NCBI GenBank assembly: GCA_021299635.1
Contig: JAJTFA010000001.1
Span: forward strand, 62,001 to 126,000
Length of the DNA stretch: 64,000 bases
DNA from: Sphingobacteriales bacterium
GTDB lineage: Bacteria; Bacteroidota; Bacteroidia; UKL13-3
Reading direction: 5' to 3'
A program made the translations under genes and the position numbers. Shown here in pieces: positions 25,739 to 35,348 of this stretch. Within the stretch, counting starts at the first letter, position 1, and every line of letters starts with the position of its first letter. Below the pieces are notes generated by a model that worked only from the letters and a program-made list of their open reading frames with translations, ran no database searches and was not told where the DNA came from.

Positions 25739-28198
25739 ATGATGAAGGAATTTAAGATAGAAGAGATATTGCCAGTTGAAGCATTGAAGTCCAAAATTTG
25801 GTCAATGTTTGATATTCTAAGAAGTGAACGAATCGCTTCAGAAGATTATCATGTGTTATTGTTCCTTCTGTCTGCATATAAAGACGGATTATTCAATACT
25901 GAGATTCTCAATGAGAACAGTAATTTGAATGAAAGGCTTGTACGTTGTTTGCATAACTCTGAATCAGAGTTAACAAATCAATACAATGCAATACTTGCAA
26001 CTTTTGAGCCGCTTGTGATGCGACTATCTGAAAACGGCACAAGGCATATAATAAGTGCATTGGGTGAATTGAACTTGGCAATATTGGATGAACACTTTGC
26101 TGATATTTTTGATGCTGTTTTATATCGTATCACACAATCTCAAGGCAGATTTGGCGGTGAGTTTATACAGCCTGTTGAGTTGACTCGCTTCATATGTGGC
26201 CTGGCCGAATTGCAACCCAATTCAAAGGTTTACAATCCTTTTGCCGGATTGGCTTCATTTGGTGTATACCTTGATCAAGGACAAGATTATTTTGGTCAGG
26301 AATTAAATCAAAAAACATGGGCTTTGGGGGCATTGCGTATAATGGCATATCAAAGACCCGGCACTTCAAGATATGTTTGTGACGACTCTATAAGTCATTG
26401 GCCGGCTACATCAGAAAAATTTGATTTTATTGTAGCCAATCCTCCTTACGGAATGCGTCTTGGCAACCAATACAGGGAGATAGAACCTGAGTTCCGCACT
26501 ATAGAACAGTTTCTGCTCGAAAAAGGGGTGCATTCTTTAAATGAAAAGGGCAAGCTGATTGCATTATTACCACAGGGAATTTTGTTTAGGGGTTTGCATG
26601 AGCAGCGTTTAAGAGAATTTCTCGTTGATGAGGATTTGATTGATACAATTATATCATTACCAGGGGGCTTGCTTTTAAATACAGGTATTCCATTAATAAT
26701 AATGGTATTGAATAAAAACAAGAAGATACCTGGCAAAGTTAGATTTGTAGATGCGAAGAAATTCGTTGATTCTAAGAGCCCGAGAGAAAGAGTGCTTAAT
26801 GATTATGGGTTGAATAGTTTTCTGTATGGTAGTAAAAATGATTCTGATATTCTCCGTCTTGTTTCTAACGATGAGATAAGAGCATTCGATTATAATCTTA
26901 GTGTCCCTCGTTATTTCCAAAAGCAGGTTGAGGGGGTGAAACTTGGTGAAATCATAGAGTTTGTTAGAGGCCAAAGAGTAAACTTGCCTCCAACAGGCAA
27001 GCTAATTCGTATTCGAGATTTAAAGGATGATAAAATTGATTTTCGTTTAGACGAAGCAACAATTGAAGATGTAGAACTGAGAAGGCCCGATATTCATCAG
27101 ATAACAGAATCATGCTTACTGTTAGCTGTTCGCTGGAAGACCTTAAAGCCCACATATTTCGAGTATAAAGGTGAAGCAATCTATCGAAGTCAGGATATAT
27201 TGTCTTTCAAAGTAAATGAGGCAATTGCAGATAAGGCATTTTTAATTAATGAGCTTCATGCTGATTATGTTCAGGAACAATTGGAGTCCTATCGTTTAGG
27301 GGCATCTGTAATGCCTTTTCTCCGAAAGGATGACCTGATGGAAGTTGTTATCAAACTGCCTTCTCTTCAGGAGCAAAGAGCGAAGGTTCAGGGTATATAT
27401 GAACTTTCCGATAAGATTAAGAGCCTGCAAGTTGAAAGGAATGCTTTGGCTCATGGTAAGTCTCTAAAGCAATTCAGTGAGTTTGCATCGCTGAAACACA
27501 CACTTGGCAGGCCAAGACAAAATATCCTGGATTGGTCAGATAATCTGCTTCATTTTTTAAATGAAAAACGGGAAGGTTTTGAAGCATTGAATAAAGCCTT
27601 TATTGAGTTTTATGATACTGACATAATCTCCGCTTTAAAGGAAATTAAGAGGGATGTTAACTTCATAACTGATGTTCTCGAAAAGGGCGAAAATGGGTTT
27701 GTTTTAAGTGAATATGAGACAAACACTATTCCACTCTCAGATATCAATAGCCTGATTAATGAGCTTTCTAACAATGGATTCAACTTTAAAATCAAGAAAT
27801 TGCCTTTAAAGTCGGAGAAGCTTAAAGACCGTGGCATTTCAGCAAACCGGATATTATTCAAAACACTTTTGGATAACATCTTAACGAATGCAAATAAATA
27901 TGCATTCAGTAAACGGGAGTCAGGAAATGAAGTGGTTGTGGAATTAACTGAAGTAGATGATATTCTCTCTATGGAGGTGAAAAACAACGGGAAGCCATTT
28001 CCCAAAAACTTCGATCGGGAAAAGTTTATTACAAAATATTCCACGGCTGATTCTGCTGCGGGTACTGGTTTAGGTGGCTACGACATACATCGCATTGCCA
28101 CGCATTTTAGTAATCCTGATTGGGAATTGTCATTAAATGAAGATCCCATCTACCCGGTAAAATTCAAGTTTCAATTTCCAATTAAATTAATGAATTGA
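25739..28198 (+). CDS. DNA N6-methyltransferase/specificity protein fused to a histidine-kinase core
   Basis: 819 residues with three modules. (1) A gamma-type adenine methyltransferase: GGEFIQP (about 139-145), motif I variant YNPFAGLASFG (165-175; Asn where HsdM has Asp), and catalytic NPPYG (234-238). (2) A type I specificity-like target-recognition half (about 400-548) with GEIIEFVRGQRVN and the closing LPSLQEQR. (3) A kinase core: H-box FASLKHTLGRP with H587, N-box LDNILTNANKY (711-721), G1 variant KNNGKPF (748-754; Asn where Asp is usual) and G2 GTGLGG (775-780). The next gene, read from ATG 28201, encodes a receiver protein. I infer a DNA-bound sensor kinase that may also methylate. 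No similar fusion is known to me. Methylation and phosphorylation are untested, and the altered motif I could mean DNA binding without catalysis. Confidence 0.85.
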   Translation: MMKEFKIEEILPVEALKSKIWSMFDILRSERIASEDYHVLLFLLSAYKDGLFNTEILNENSNLNERLVRCLHNSESELTNQYNAILATFEPLVMRLSENGTRHIISALGELNLAILDEHFADIFDAVLYRITQSQGRFGGEFIQPVELTRFICGLAELQPNSKVYNPFAGLASFGVYLDQGQDYFGQELNQKTWALGALRIMAYQRPGTSRYVCDDSISHWPATSEKFDFIVANPPYGMRLGNQYREIEPEFRTIEQFLLEKGVHSLNEKGKLIALLPQGILFRGLHEQRLREFLVDEDLIDTIISLPGGLLLNTGIPLIIMVLNKNKKIPGKVRFVDAKKFVDSKSPRERVLNDYGLNSFLYGSKNDSDILRLVSNDEIRAFDYNLSVPRYFQKQVEGVKLGEIIEFVRGQRVNLPPTGKLIRIRDLKDDKIDFRLDEATIEDVELRRPDIHQITESCLLLAVRWKTLKPTYFEYKGEAIYRSQDILSFKVNEAIADKAFLINELHADYVQEQLESYRLGASVMPFLRKDDLMEVVIKLPSLQEQRAKVQGIYELSDKIKSLQVERNALAHGKSLKQFSEFASLKHTLGRPRQNILDWSDNLLHFLNEKREGFEALNKAFIEFYDTDIISALKEIKRDVNFITDVLEKGENGFVLSEYETNTIPLSDINSLINELSNNGFNFKIKKLPLKSEKLKDRGISANRILFKTLLDNILTNANKYAFSKRESGNEVVVELTEVDDILSMEVKNNGKPFPKNFDREKFITKYSTADSAAGTGLGGYDIHRIATHFSNPDWELSLNEDPIYPVKFKFQFPIKLMN

Positions 28199-28200
28199 TT

Positions 28201-29382
28201 ATGGAAGATATACTCTACAATATCCTTTGGATTGATGACGAACATGAATCACTTGCAGGCACAAAAGGGCGTGCAAAGAGAAATGGCATTAATCTGATAC
28301 CTTTTAAATCGCTAAATAGCGGTATGTCTGAATTGGAAAACAATTATCCTTTTTATGACGGGGTATTATTAGATGCTAAGTTTTTTGAGAACGAAGACGA
28401 TGTGAAAGGCTCAGAGGATACCTATAATGTGCATCGGGCGAAGGAGCGATTATTACAGCTCAAAAAGAAATTTGAAGTATTCATTCTTACAGGTCAGGCG
28501 GAAGCATATGAGGATAAGACTTTCAAAAAAGCCTTCACTAAGGTTTACAAGAAAGGTAGTGATGACGAGATAGACCGTTTATTTGCCGATATTAAATTAG
28601 CTGCAGCAACCCAGGAGGACACTCAAATACGCCATGCATACAAACGGGTTTTTGATGTTTGTACAGAAAAGTATATTGGAGAATTGGCAGGTCAGGATGT
28701 ATTGAATCTCCTGAAGGTTAACGATGACTTAAACATCGACAATCACTTTAATGCTATCCGAAAAATCGTTGAGGATTTGTTTACAGCTTTCAGTAAGTAT
28801 CGTTTACTTCCGCTTGAATTTGTTACACCTGGTGTTGCGTTAAATGAGAGTAGCAAATTTTTAGCAGGTAAAGCCGCTGACGGTACTCCTTTCATTGAAA
28901 AGGGCTATCAGCATTCAGAAGAAACTCATTTGCCGTTGCTAATTGCTTCTTCTTTGAGAAGCATACTTTCTATAACGCAAGCAGGTTCTCACAGGTCTAA
29001 TATCGATTTGCATGTTAAAACCATCAAGACCCCATTCCTTTTTAGGAGTGTGCTATTTCAACTTTTAGATGTGCTTACTTGGTTTAAGCTATATGTAGAT
29101 TCAAACCCTAAGACAGAGAACTGGATAAGAATTGCCAATGTAGCTGAGTCTATACCTGAATCAGCTGAAGATTCCGTAATGGGCAAAGTGATAAATGTAA
29201 ACCAACAAAAGGGCTTTGCTTTTTTCAAGCCAGATGTTGTTGGTGATAATGTTTTTATACCTCCACACTTGGTAGCAAATAATTCATTAGAAGATCAAAT
29301 GCCTGTTCGTGTGGTGACTGAAGAATACATTGATAACAGAACGGGAGAAACTAAAACAAGAGTAAAACGAATTGTGAACTAA
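28201..29382 (+). CDS. Receiver-domain protein with C-terminal cold-shock domain
   Basis: 393 residues from ATG 28201. A TTG two codons earlier overlaps the upstream stop and is less likely. The N-terminus is a CheY-like receiver: ILWIDDE gives the acidic pair (D12, D13), DGVLLDAKFF the phospho-acceptor Asp (D58), FILTGQ the Thr (T97) and VYKKG the Lys (about K117). A helical middle region (about 140-320) has no motif I recognise. The end (about 326-372, GKVINVNQQKGFAFF and DNVFIPPHL) is a cold-shock domain with RNP1 and RNP2, predicted to bind single-stranded nucleic acid. Adjacent to the kinase-bearing methyltransferase, it is the obvious phosphorelay partner, with a nucleic-acid-binding output instead of the usual HTH. 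Confidence 0.85.
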   Translation: MEDILYNILWIDDEHESLAGTKGRAKRNGINLIPFKSLNSGMSELENNYPFYDGVLLDAKFFENEDDVKGSEDTYNVHRAKERLLQLKKKFEVFILTGQAEAYEDKTFKKAFTKVYKKGSDDEIDRLFADIKLAAATQEDTQIRHAYKRVFDVCTEKYIGELAGQDVLNLLKVNDDLNIDNHFNAIRKIVEDLFTAFSKYRLLPLEFVTPGVALNESSKFLAGKAADGTPFIEKGYQHSEETHLPLLIASSLRSILSITQAGSHRSNIDLHVKTIKTPFLFRSVLFQLLDVLTWFKLYVDSNPKTENWIRIANVAESIPESAEDSVMGKVINVNQQKGFAFFKPDVVGDNVFIPPHLVANNSLEDQMPVRVVTEEYIDNRTGETKTRVKRIVN

Positions 29383-29392
29383 TAAAACAACT

Positions 29393-30955
29393 ATGGCAAG
29401 AGAATTAGAAAGAGATGAACTGCACCGCACCATCTGGCAAATTGCAAACGATTTAAGAGGTAGTGTAGATGGCTGGGATTTTAAAACCTATGTATTGGGT
29501 ATGTTATTCTATCGGTTCATTTCAGAGAACCTGACCTCCTACATTAACAAGGAGGAACAACGTACCGGCCATAAGAACTTCAACTATGCCGATATTTCGG
29601 ATAAGGATGCTGAATTGGGCAGAGTGGATACGGTGAAAGAGAAAGGCTTTTACATTCTACCATCTGAGTTGTTTGTAAACGTTCGTAAAAAGGCGAAGAC
29701 AGATGAAAATCTGAATGAAACACTGAGCCGTGTTTTCAAAAATATTGAGCATTCAGCCAAAGGAACAGAAAGCGAAGGCGATCTGAAAGGCTTGTTCGAT
29801 GATATGGATGTGAACAGTAATAAACTGGGTGCAACCGTTACCAAGCGTAATGAAGCACTGGTTAAAATATTGGATGCAATAGGCGACTTGAAATTAGGCG
29901 ATTATCAGGACAATAGCATTGATGCCTTTGGCGATGCTTATGAGTTTCTGATGACCATGTATGCCAGTAATGCTGGAAAATCGGGCGGTGAATTTTTTAC
30001 CCCTCAGGAAGTTTCTGAACTATTGGCCGAAATAACGGTTGTGGGCAAAAATCAGGTAAATAAAGTATATGACCCTGCTTGTGGTTCAGGCTCACTGTTG
30101 TTGAAGTTTGCGAAAGTGCTTGGTAAAGAAAATGTACGACAGGGATTTTTTGGGCAGGAGGTAAATATTACTACCTACAACCTTTGCCGCATCAACATGT
30201 TTTTGCATGACATCAATTATGAAAAATTTGATATTGCACATGGCGATACACTAACAGACCCCAGGCATTGGGATGATGAACCATTTGATGCCATTGTTTC
30301 CAATCCGCCTTATTCCATTAAATGGGAGGGCGATGCCAATCCTTTGTTGATTAACGACCCCCGTTTTTCACCTGCTGGGGTATTAGCCCCCAAAAGCAAA
30401 GCCGACCTTGCCTTTACCCTGCACATGTTGCATTGGCTTTCCACCTCGGGTACTGCTGCTATTGTTGAGTTTCCCGGTGTGTTGTACCGGGGTGGTGCGG
30501 AGCAAAAAATACGCAAATACCTGATTGATAACAATTATGTAGATGCGGTGATACAACTGCCTCCCGACCTGTTTTTTGGAACTACTATTGGCACTTGCAT
30601 TATCGTATTGAAGAAAAGCAAGAAGGATAATGCTACACTGTTTATTGATGCATCAGCCGAGTTTGTACGTGGCGGTAACAAGAACAAACTGACCGATTCC
30701 AACCGCAAGAGAATCCTCAACGCCTATATTGAACGAAAGGACGAGGCTCATTTTGCGAAGCTGGTATTGAATAGCGACATTGCTGAAAACGATTACAATA
30801 TTGCCGTAAGTAGTTATGTGGAGCAGGAGAATACCACAGAGGAAGTGGACATAGAAAAGCTGAATGCCCATATTGCCGAGATAGTGATTAAGCAAAACAA
30901 GCTGCGTACTGCTATTGATGAAATAATTGCTGATTTGGAAGGAGGTAGCATATGA
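29393..30955 (+). CDS. hsdM: Type I restriction-modification methyltransferase subunit HsdM
   Basis: 520-residue adenine-N6 methyltransferase subunit. It has the HsdM N-terminal helical domain (about 8-150), GGEFFTP (198-204), SAM motif I YDPACGSGSLL (226-236), catalytic NPPYSIKW (304-311) and GVLYRGGAEQKIRKYL. All catalytic residues are intact, unlike the variant motif I of the upstream kinase fusion. It begins 10 bp after the receiver gene and overlaps hsdS by 4 bp, so R-M and phosphorelay genes are likely cotranscribed. Confidence 0.95.
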   Translation: MARELERDELHRTIWQIANDLRGSVDGWDFKTYVLGMLFYRFISENLTSYINKEEQRTGHKNFNYADISDKDAELGRVDTVKEKGFYILPSELFVNVRKKAKTDENLNETLSRVFKNIEHSAKGTESEGDLKGLFDDMDVNSNKLGATVTKRNEALVKILDAIGDLKLGDYQDNSIDAFGDAYEFLMTMYASNAGKSGGEFFTPQEVSELLAEITVVGKNQVNKVYDPACGSGSLLLKFAKVLGKENVRQGFFGQEVNITTYNLCRINMFLHDINYEKFDIAHGDTLTDPRHWDDEPFDAIVSNPPYSIKWEGDANPLLINDPRFSPAGVLAPKSKADLAFTLHMLHWLSTSGTAAIVEFPGVLYRGGAEQKIRKYLIDNNYVDAVIQLPPDLFFGTTIGTCIIVLKKSKKDNATLFIDASAEFVRGGNKNKLTDSNRKRILNAYIERKDEAHFAKLVLNSDIAENDYNIAVSSYVEQENTTEEVDIEKLNAHIAEIVIKQNKLRTAIDEIIADLEGGSI

Positions 30956-32187
30956 GTAGAATTGATGAATTGATACAAAAATTTTGCCCTGAGGGTGTGC
31001 CGAATAAATCTGTTTGGGAAGTAACAATTTGGGACAAGAAATTTAATGGCATTGAAAAATCAATGCAGCCCAAAGTCATTAGCTATCCTTATGTGTTAGC
31101 AAGTAAGTTAAAAGAATTAGAACGAATGCAGGGCAACGTATGCTTGCTTTCAACAGGAAATTATATTGGTTGGACAACTGAAGAGCTTGCAGGAAAACAT
31201 TTATGTGAAGGTGAAGTTGTTGCAATCCCTTGGGGTGGACAAGCAAACGTTAAATACTACAAGGGTAAATTTGTGACAGCAGATAATAGGATAGCTACCT
31301 CAAAGGACACTAAAATACTCTTGAATAAGTTTTTGTACTACCTATTCTTAATAAATAATGATTTAATTGAAAGTTTCTATAGAGGTTCAGGTATAAAGCA
31401 TCCAAATATGAAGTCGGTGCTGATGATGAAAATACCCGTACCACCTCTTGAAGTTCAAGAGGAAATAGTCAAAATCCTTGACTTGTTCACTGAATTGGAA
31501 GCTGAATTGGAAGCTGAATTGGAAGCTAGGAAAACGCAATATACGCATTACAGAGATGCTTTAATGAGTTTTGAAGGCAAAGAGGTTGAATGGAAAACGT
31601 TGGGGGAATTAGGTGATTTTACAAGGGGGAAGCGTTTCGTAAAAACCGATATTCTTTCTGAGGGTGTGCCATGTATTCATTATGGTGAGATGTACACACA
31701 CTATAAAATATGGGCAAAAGAGGCCAAATCATTTTTAGCTCCTGAATTAGCTGCAAAACTTCGTGTGGCAAAAAAAGGAGATGTGGTGATTGTTGCGGCT
31801 GGTGAAACAATTGAGGATATTGGGCAAGGAGTTGCCTGGCATGGCAATGATGATGTGGTTATTCATGATGCATGTTTTTCATTCAGTCATAACATGCATC
31901 CCAACTATGTATCGCATTTTACGCAAACGGATATTTTCCATTCTCAGATAAAGAAATACATCTCTTCAGGAAAAATTTCCTCTATTAATGCGGCAGGTTT
32001 AAGCAAAGCCAAAATACCTGTTCCTTCTATGGAAGAGCAAATACGCATTGCTTCAATTTTGGATAAATTCCATGTTTTGATAAATGATATTTCTGTAGGA
32101 ATACCGGCAGAAATTGAAGGCCGCAGAAAGCAATACGAGTATTATCGCAACCGATTGTTGACATTTAAAGAAATAGCCAATGGATAA
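30952..32187 (+). CDS. hsdS: Type I restriction-modification specificity subunit HsdS
   Basis: 411 residues with two target-recognition domains. The first half ends with MKIPVPPLEVQEEIVKIL and the second with KAKIPVPSMEEQIRIASIL, the repeated closing motif of HsdS halves. Between them a helical spacer contains three identical ELEA units encoded by a perfect 12-bp tandem repeat (31492-31527). HsdS sets the bipartite DNA target of the HsdM2S and HsdR2M2S complexes. It overlaps hsdM by 4 bp and hsdR by 8 bp. Confidence 0.93.
   Translation: MSRIDELIQKFCPEGVPNKSVWEVTIWDKKFNGIEKSMQPKVISYPYVLASKLKELERMQGNVCLLSTGNYIGWTTEELAGKHLCEGEVVAIPWGGQANVKYYKGKFVTADNRIATSKDTKILLNKFLYYLFLINNDLIESFYRGSGIKHPNMKSVLMMKIPVPPLEVQEEIVKILDLFTELEAELEAELEARKTQYTHYRDALMSFEGKEVEWKTLGELGDFTRGKRFVKTDILSEGVPCIHYGEMYTHYKIWAKEAKSFLAPELAAKLRVAKKGDVVIVAAGETIEDIGQGVAWHGNDDVVIHDACFSFSHNMHPNYVSHFTQTDIFHSQIKKYISSGKISSINAAGLSKAKIPVPSMEEQIRIASILDKFHVLINDISVGIPAEIEGRRKQYEYYRNRLLTFKEIANG
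31492..31527 (+). repeat. In-frame 12-bp tandem repeat (three copies) in the hsdS spacer
   Basis: The unit gaattggaagct (Glu-Leu-Glu-Ala) occurs three times without mismatch, in the central helix between the two recognition domains. In EcoR124I/EcoR124II and related enzymes, two versus three copies of a four-residue repeat (TAEL) at this place change the spacer length of the recognised DNA by one base pair. Copy-number change by slippage could do the same here. Confidence 0.85.
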
Positions 32188-35100
32188 ATACTATATAGTT
32201 GCTGAAAATCCGGAAAGTACCGTTGTAGCGGAGTATCAGACTCCCTACATACGAGAAACGGCCTACCAAACAGAAGACCAGTTGGAAAAGGCATTTATCC
32301 AATTGCTGCAAGGTCAGGCTTATGATTATTTAACCATTACCAGTGAAGCAGCACTTACCAATAATCTTCGCTTGCAATTACAGAAGCTGAACAACTATAT
32401 CTTCAGTGATAAAGAGTGGGATCATTTTTTTAAAAGCAAGATTGCAAACCCAAATAGCGGCATTGAAGAAAAAACATCTTTGATACAGGAAGACCATATT
32501 CAAATCCTGGATTGCGATGATGGAACCAAAAAGAATATTTACCTGCTGGATAAAACGAATATCCATAACAATCAGTTGCAGGTCATCAATCAATATGAAG
32601 TAGCAGATGGGCAGCGACCAAACCGATATGATGTTACCATTTTGGTAAATGGTTTGCCGTTGGTACATATTGAGCTAAAGAAACGGGGTGTAGACATTAA
32701 AGAAGCCTTCAACCAGATTAACCGATATAACAGGGAATCATTCTGGAGTGGCTCAGGGTTGTTTGAGTATGTACAGTTGTTCGTTATATCCAACGGAACT
32801 TATACCAAATATTACAGCAACACCACCCGTTTTTCGCATATTAAAGAGCAAACACAAAGAGCCGCTGCCAATAAAAAACGTACCAGTAACAGCTTTGAAT
32901 TTACTTCATGGTGGGCAGACGCCAATAACAGACCAATTACCGACCTCATGGATTTTGGTCGCACTTTTTTTGCCAAGCATACGCTGTTGAATATCCTGTG
33001 TAAATACTGTGTATTTATAAGTGACAAACTGTTGTTGGCTATGCGTCCTTACCAGATTGTGGCTACAGAACGGATTTTAGGACGAATCAACGTTGCCAAT
33101 AACTATAAAAGCTATGGTAGTGTGGATGCAGGTGGTTATATATGGCATACTACAGGTAGCGGCAAAACATTGACTTCGTTTAAAACGGCACAATTAGCCA
33201 GTAAACTGCCATTTATAAATAAGGTGCTGTTTGTGGTAGACAGGAAAGACCTGGACTATCAAACCATGAAGGAATACGATAAGTTTGAAAAAGGAGCTGC
33301 TAACAGCAATACCAATACTTCCATTTTAAAGAAGCAACTAAGCGACCCTAAGGCAAACATCATCATTACTACCATTCAGAAACTTTCCATTCTGATAAAG
33401 AAAGAAAAGAACCATCTGGCGTTTAATCAGCCCATTGTTATCATATTCGATGAATGCCATCGTTCACAGTTTGGTGATATGCACAAGGCAATCACCAAAG
33501 CCTTTAAAAAATACTTTCTGTTCGGCTTTACCGGCACACCCATATTTGCTATTAATGCAAGCAGCAGCAACAAACCCGATTTAAAAACCACAGAACAGGC
33601 TTTTGGTCAAAAGCTGCACACTTATACCATTGTAGATGCTATCAATGATAAGAATGTGCTGCCATTTCGTATTGACTATATACGAACGATGAAAGAGCAG
33701 GAAGAAATTAAGGATGAAAAAGTTTGGGATATAGACAGAGAAAAGGCGTTGGCAGCCCCGCAACGTGTAAGCAATGTTGTAAACTACATTTTGGAGCATT
33801 TTGACCAGAAGACCAAGCGAAACAGTAAGCCTTACAGCTTTACTTCCTTAAAGAACATTTACGAAGTGGTTTCTGCAAAGGACCGTAACAAAATTGAAGA
33901 AGTAAAACAGAAAATCAGGCTTACAGGCTTCAATTCAATTTTTGCAGTGAGTTCCATCGACTTTGCCAAATTGTATTACAATGAGTTTAAAACGCAACAA
34001 AGCAGTTTGCCCGAATTGCAGCGTTTGAAAGTGGCCACTATTTTCAGCTTTGGTGTAAACGATGATGATGAAGATGGGCTGCCTGATGAGAACTCAGAAG
34101 GTACAGATGGCCTTAGTGTATCGGATAGAGATTTTCTGGAAAAAGCAATCAGCGATTACAACCAGATTTTCAAAACCAATTACGACACATCAACCGAAAA
34201 ATTCCAGAACTACTATAAAGATGTATCCCTGCGAATGAAGAACAGAGAAATTGATTTACTCATTGTAGTAAATATGTTTCTCACGGGTTTTGATGCTACT
34301 ACGCTCAATACACTTTGGGTAGATAAAAACCTTCGATTACACGGTTTGCTGCAGGCGTATTCCAGAACCAACCGCATTTTAAATTCGGTAAAGACGTTTG
34401 GAAACATTGTTTGCTTTAGAAACTTAGAGAAGGCAACCAATGAAAGCATCGCATTGTTTGGCGATAAAGAAGCAGGTGGAATTGTATTGCTAAAAACATT
34501 TGATGAATATTATAATGGCTATAAGGATGGTGAAAAAACCTATCCTGGATATGTTTCACTCATTAACGAACTCACTGCCAAATTTCCGGTGGGTGAACAG
34601 ATAATAGGAGAGCAAAATCAAAAAGCCTTTATCCGTTTGTATGGTTCCATTCTAAAAGCAAAAAACATACTCACCACTTTTGATGAATTTGCTGGAAGGG
34701 AAATACTGAGTGAAAGAGATGTACAGGATTACCATAGCATGTACATTAATCTTTACCATGAGTTCCGAAACAGAAATACGGGTGATGCAGAAAATGTGAA
34801 TGATGATATTGTGTTTGAAATGGAGTTGATAAAGCAAGTAGAGATCAACATCGACTACATTTTAGAACTTATCAGAAAATATCATGAAGGTCACCTAAGG
34901 GATAAGGAGATAATCATCAGTATCAACAAGGCAATTGATTCCAGTGTAGAATTGCGGAACAAAAAAGACCTTATTGAAAAGTTCATTCAATCACTTACAC
35001 CGGGCTCAAAGGTTACAGATGATTGGGAGAGTTTTGTTGAACAAAAAAAGCTGGAAGAATTAGATCAAATTATTGTTGAAGAAGAGCTTGATAAAGAAGA

Positions 35101-35296
35101 GACCTACAAGTTTATCCACAATGCTTTTCGGGATGGATATGTACAAACTACAGGTACTGGATTAGCAAAGATTCTTCCACCGGTTTCGAGGTTTACACCT
35201 ACTGGCGAAAGAACCCAAAAAAGAGAATCTGTTATTGAGAAAATTAAGGCATTCTTCAACAGGTTCTGGGATATTTCAGGTGGTATGTTGGAATAA
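32180..35296 (+). CDS. hsdR: Type I restriction endonuclease/translocase subunit HsdR
   Basis: 1038 residues. An N-terminal PD-(D/E)XK nuclease domain has D151 in NRYDVTILVNG and E165-L-K167 in HIELKKRG. An SF2 translocase follows, with Walker A TTGSGKT (324-330), DECH (424-427), and GFTGTPIF (about 449-456), and a C-terminal helical region for binding HsdM/S. All expected catalytic residues are present, so it should be active in ATP-dependent restriction. It overlaps hsdS by 8 bp; the next gene starts 52 bp later. Confidence 0.95.
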   Translation: MDKYYIVAENPESTVVAEYQTPYIRETAYQTEDQLEKAFIQLLQGQAYDYLTITSEAALTNNLRLQLQKLNNYIFSDKEWDHFFKSKIANPNSGIEEKTSLIQEDHIQILDCDDGTKKNIYLLDKTNIHNNQLQVINQYEVADGQRPNRYDVTILVNGLPLVHIELKKRGVDIKEAFNQINRYNRESFWSGSGLFEYVQLFVISNGTYTKYYSNTTRFSHIKEQTQRAAANKKRTSNSFEFTSWWADANNRPITDLMDFGRTFFAKHTLLNILCKYCVFISDKLLLAMRPYQIVATERILGRINVANNYKSYGSVDAGGYIWHTTGSGKTLTSFKTAQLASKLPFINKVLFVVDRKDLDYQTMKEYDKFEKGAANSNTNTSILKKQLSDPKANIIITTIQKLSILIKKEKNHLAFNQPIVIIFDECHRSQFGDMHKAITKAFKKYFLFGFTGTPIFAINASSSNKPDLKTTEQAFGQKLHTYTIVDAINDKNVLPFRIDYIRTMKEQEEIKDEKVWDIDREKALAAPQRVSNVVNYILEHFDQKTKRNSKPYSFTSLKNIYEVVSAKDRNKIEEVKQKIRLTGFNSIFAVSSIDFAKLYYNEFKTQQSSLPELQRLKVATIFSFGVNDDDEDGLPDENSEGTDGLSVSDRDFLEKAISDYNQIFKTNYDTSTEKFQNYYKDVSLRMKNREIDLLIVVNMFLTGFDATTLNTLWVDKNLRLHGLLQAYSRTNRILNSVKTFGNIVCFRNLEKATNESIALFGDKEAGGIVLLKTFDEYYNGYKDGEKTYPGYVSLINELTAKFPVGEQIIGEQNQKAFIRLYGSILKAKNILTTFDEFAGREILSERDVQDYHSMYINLYHEFRNRNTGDAENVNDDIVFEMELIKQVEINIDYILELIRKYHEGHLRDKEIIISINKAIDSSVELRNKKDLIEKFIQSLTPGSKVTDDWESFVEQKKLEELDQIIVEEELDKEETYKFIHNAFRDGYVQTTGTGLAKILPPVSRFTPTGERTQKRESVIEKIKAFFNRFWDISGGMLE

Positions 35297-35348
35297 CTTT
35301 TCAAAGGCAAACCAACCTGAACATTTAATAATGAAATAAAAAACAGAT

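Noticed and set aside
25739-29382. Ordinary HsdM plus unrelated two-component pair
   Set aside because: The kinase motifs are in the same frame as the methyltransferase, and a complete separate HsdMSR set follows, so this is not simply the R-M methylase.
31492-31527. Repeat-induced assembly artefact in hsdS
   Set aside because: The repeat is in frame, at the functional linker, and encodes the expected helical residues, so I treat it as real; read-level checking would settle it.
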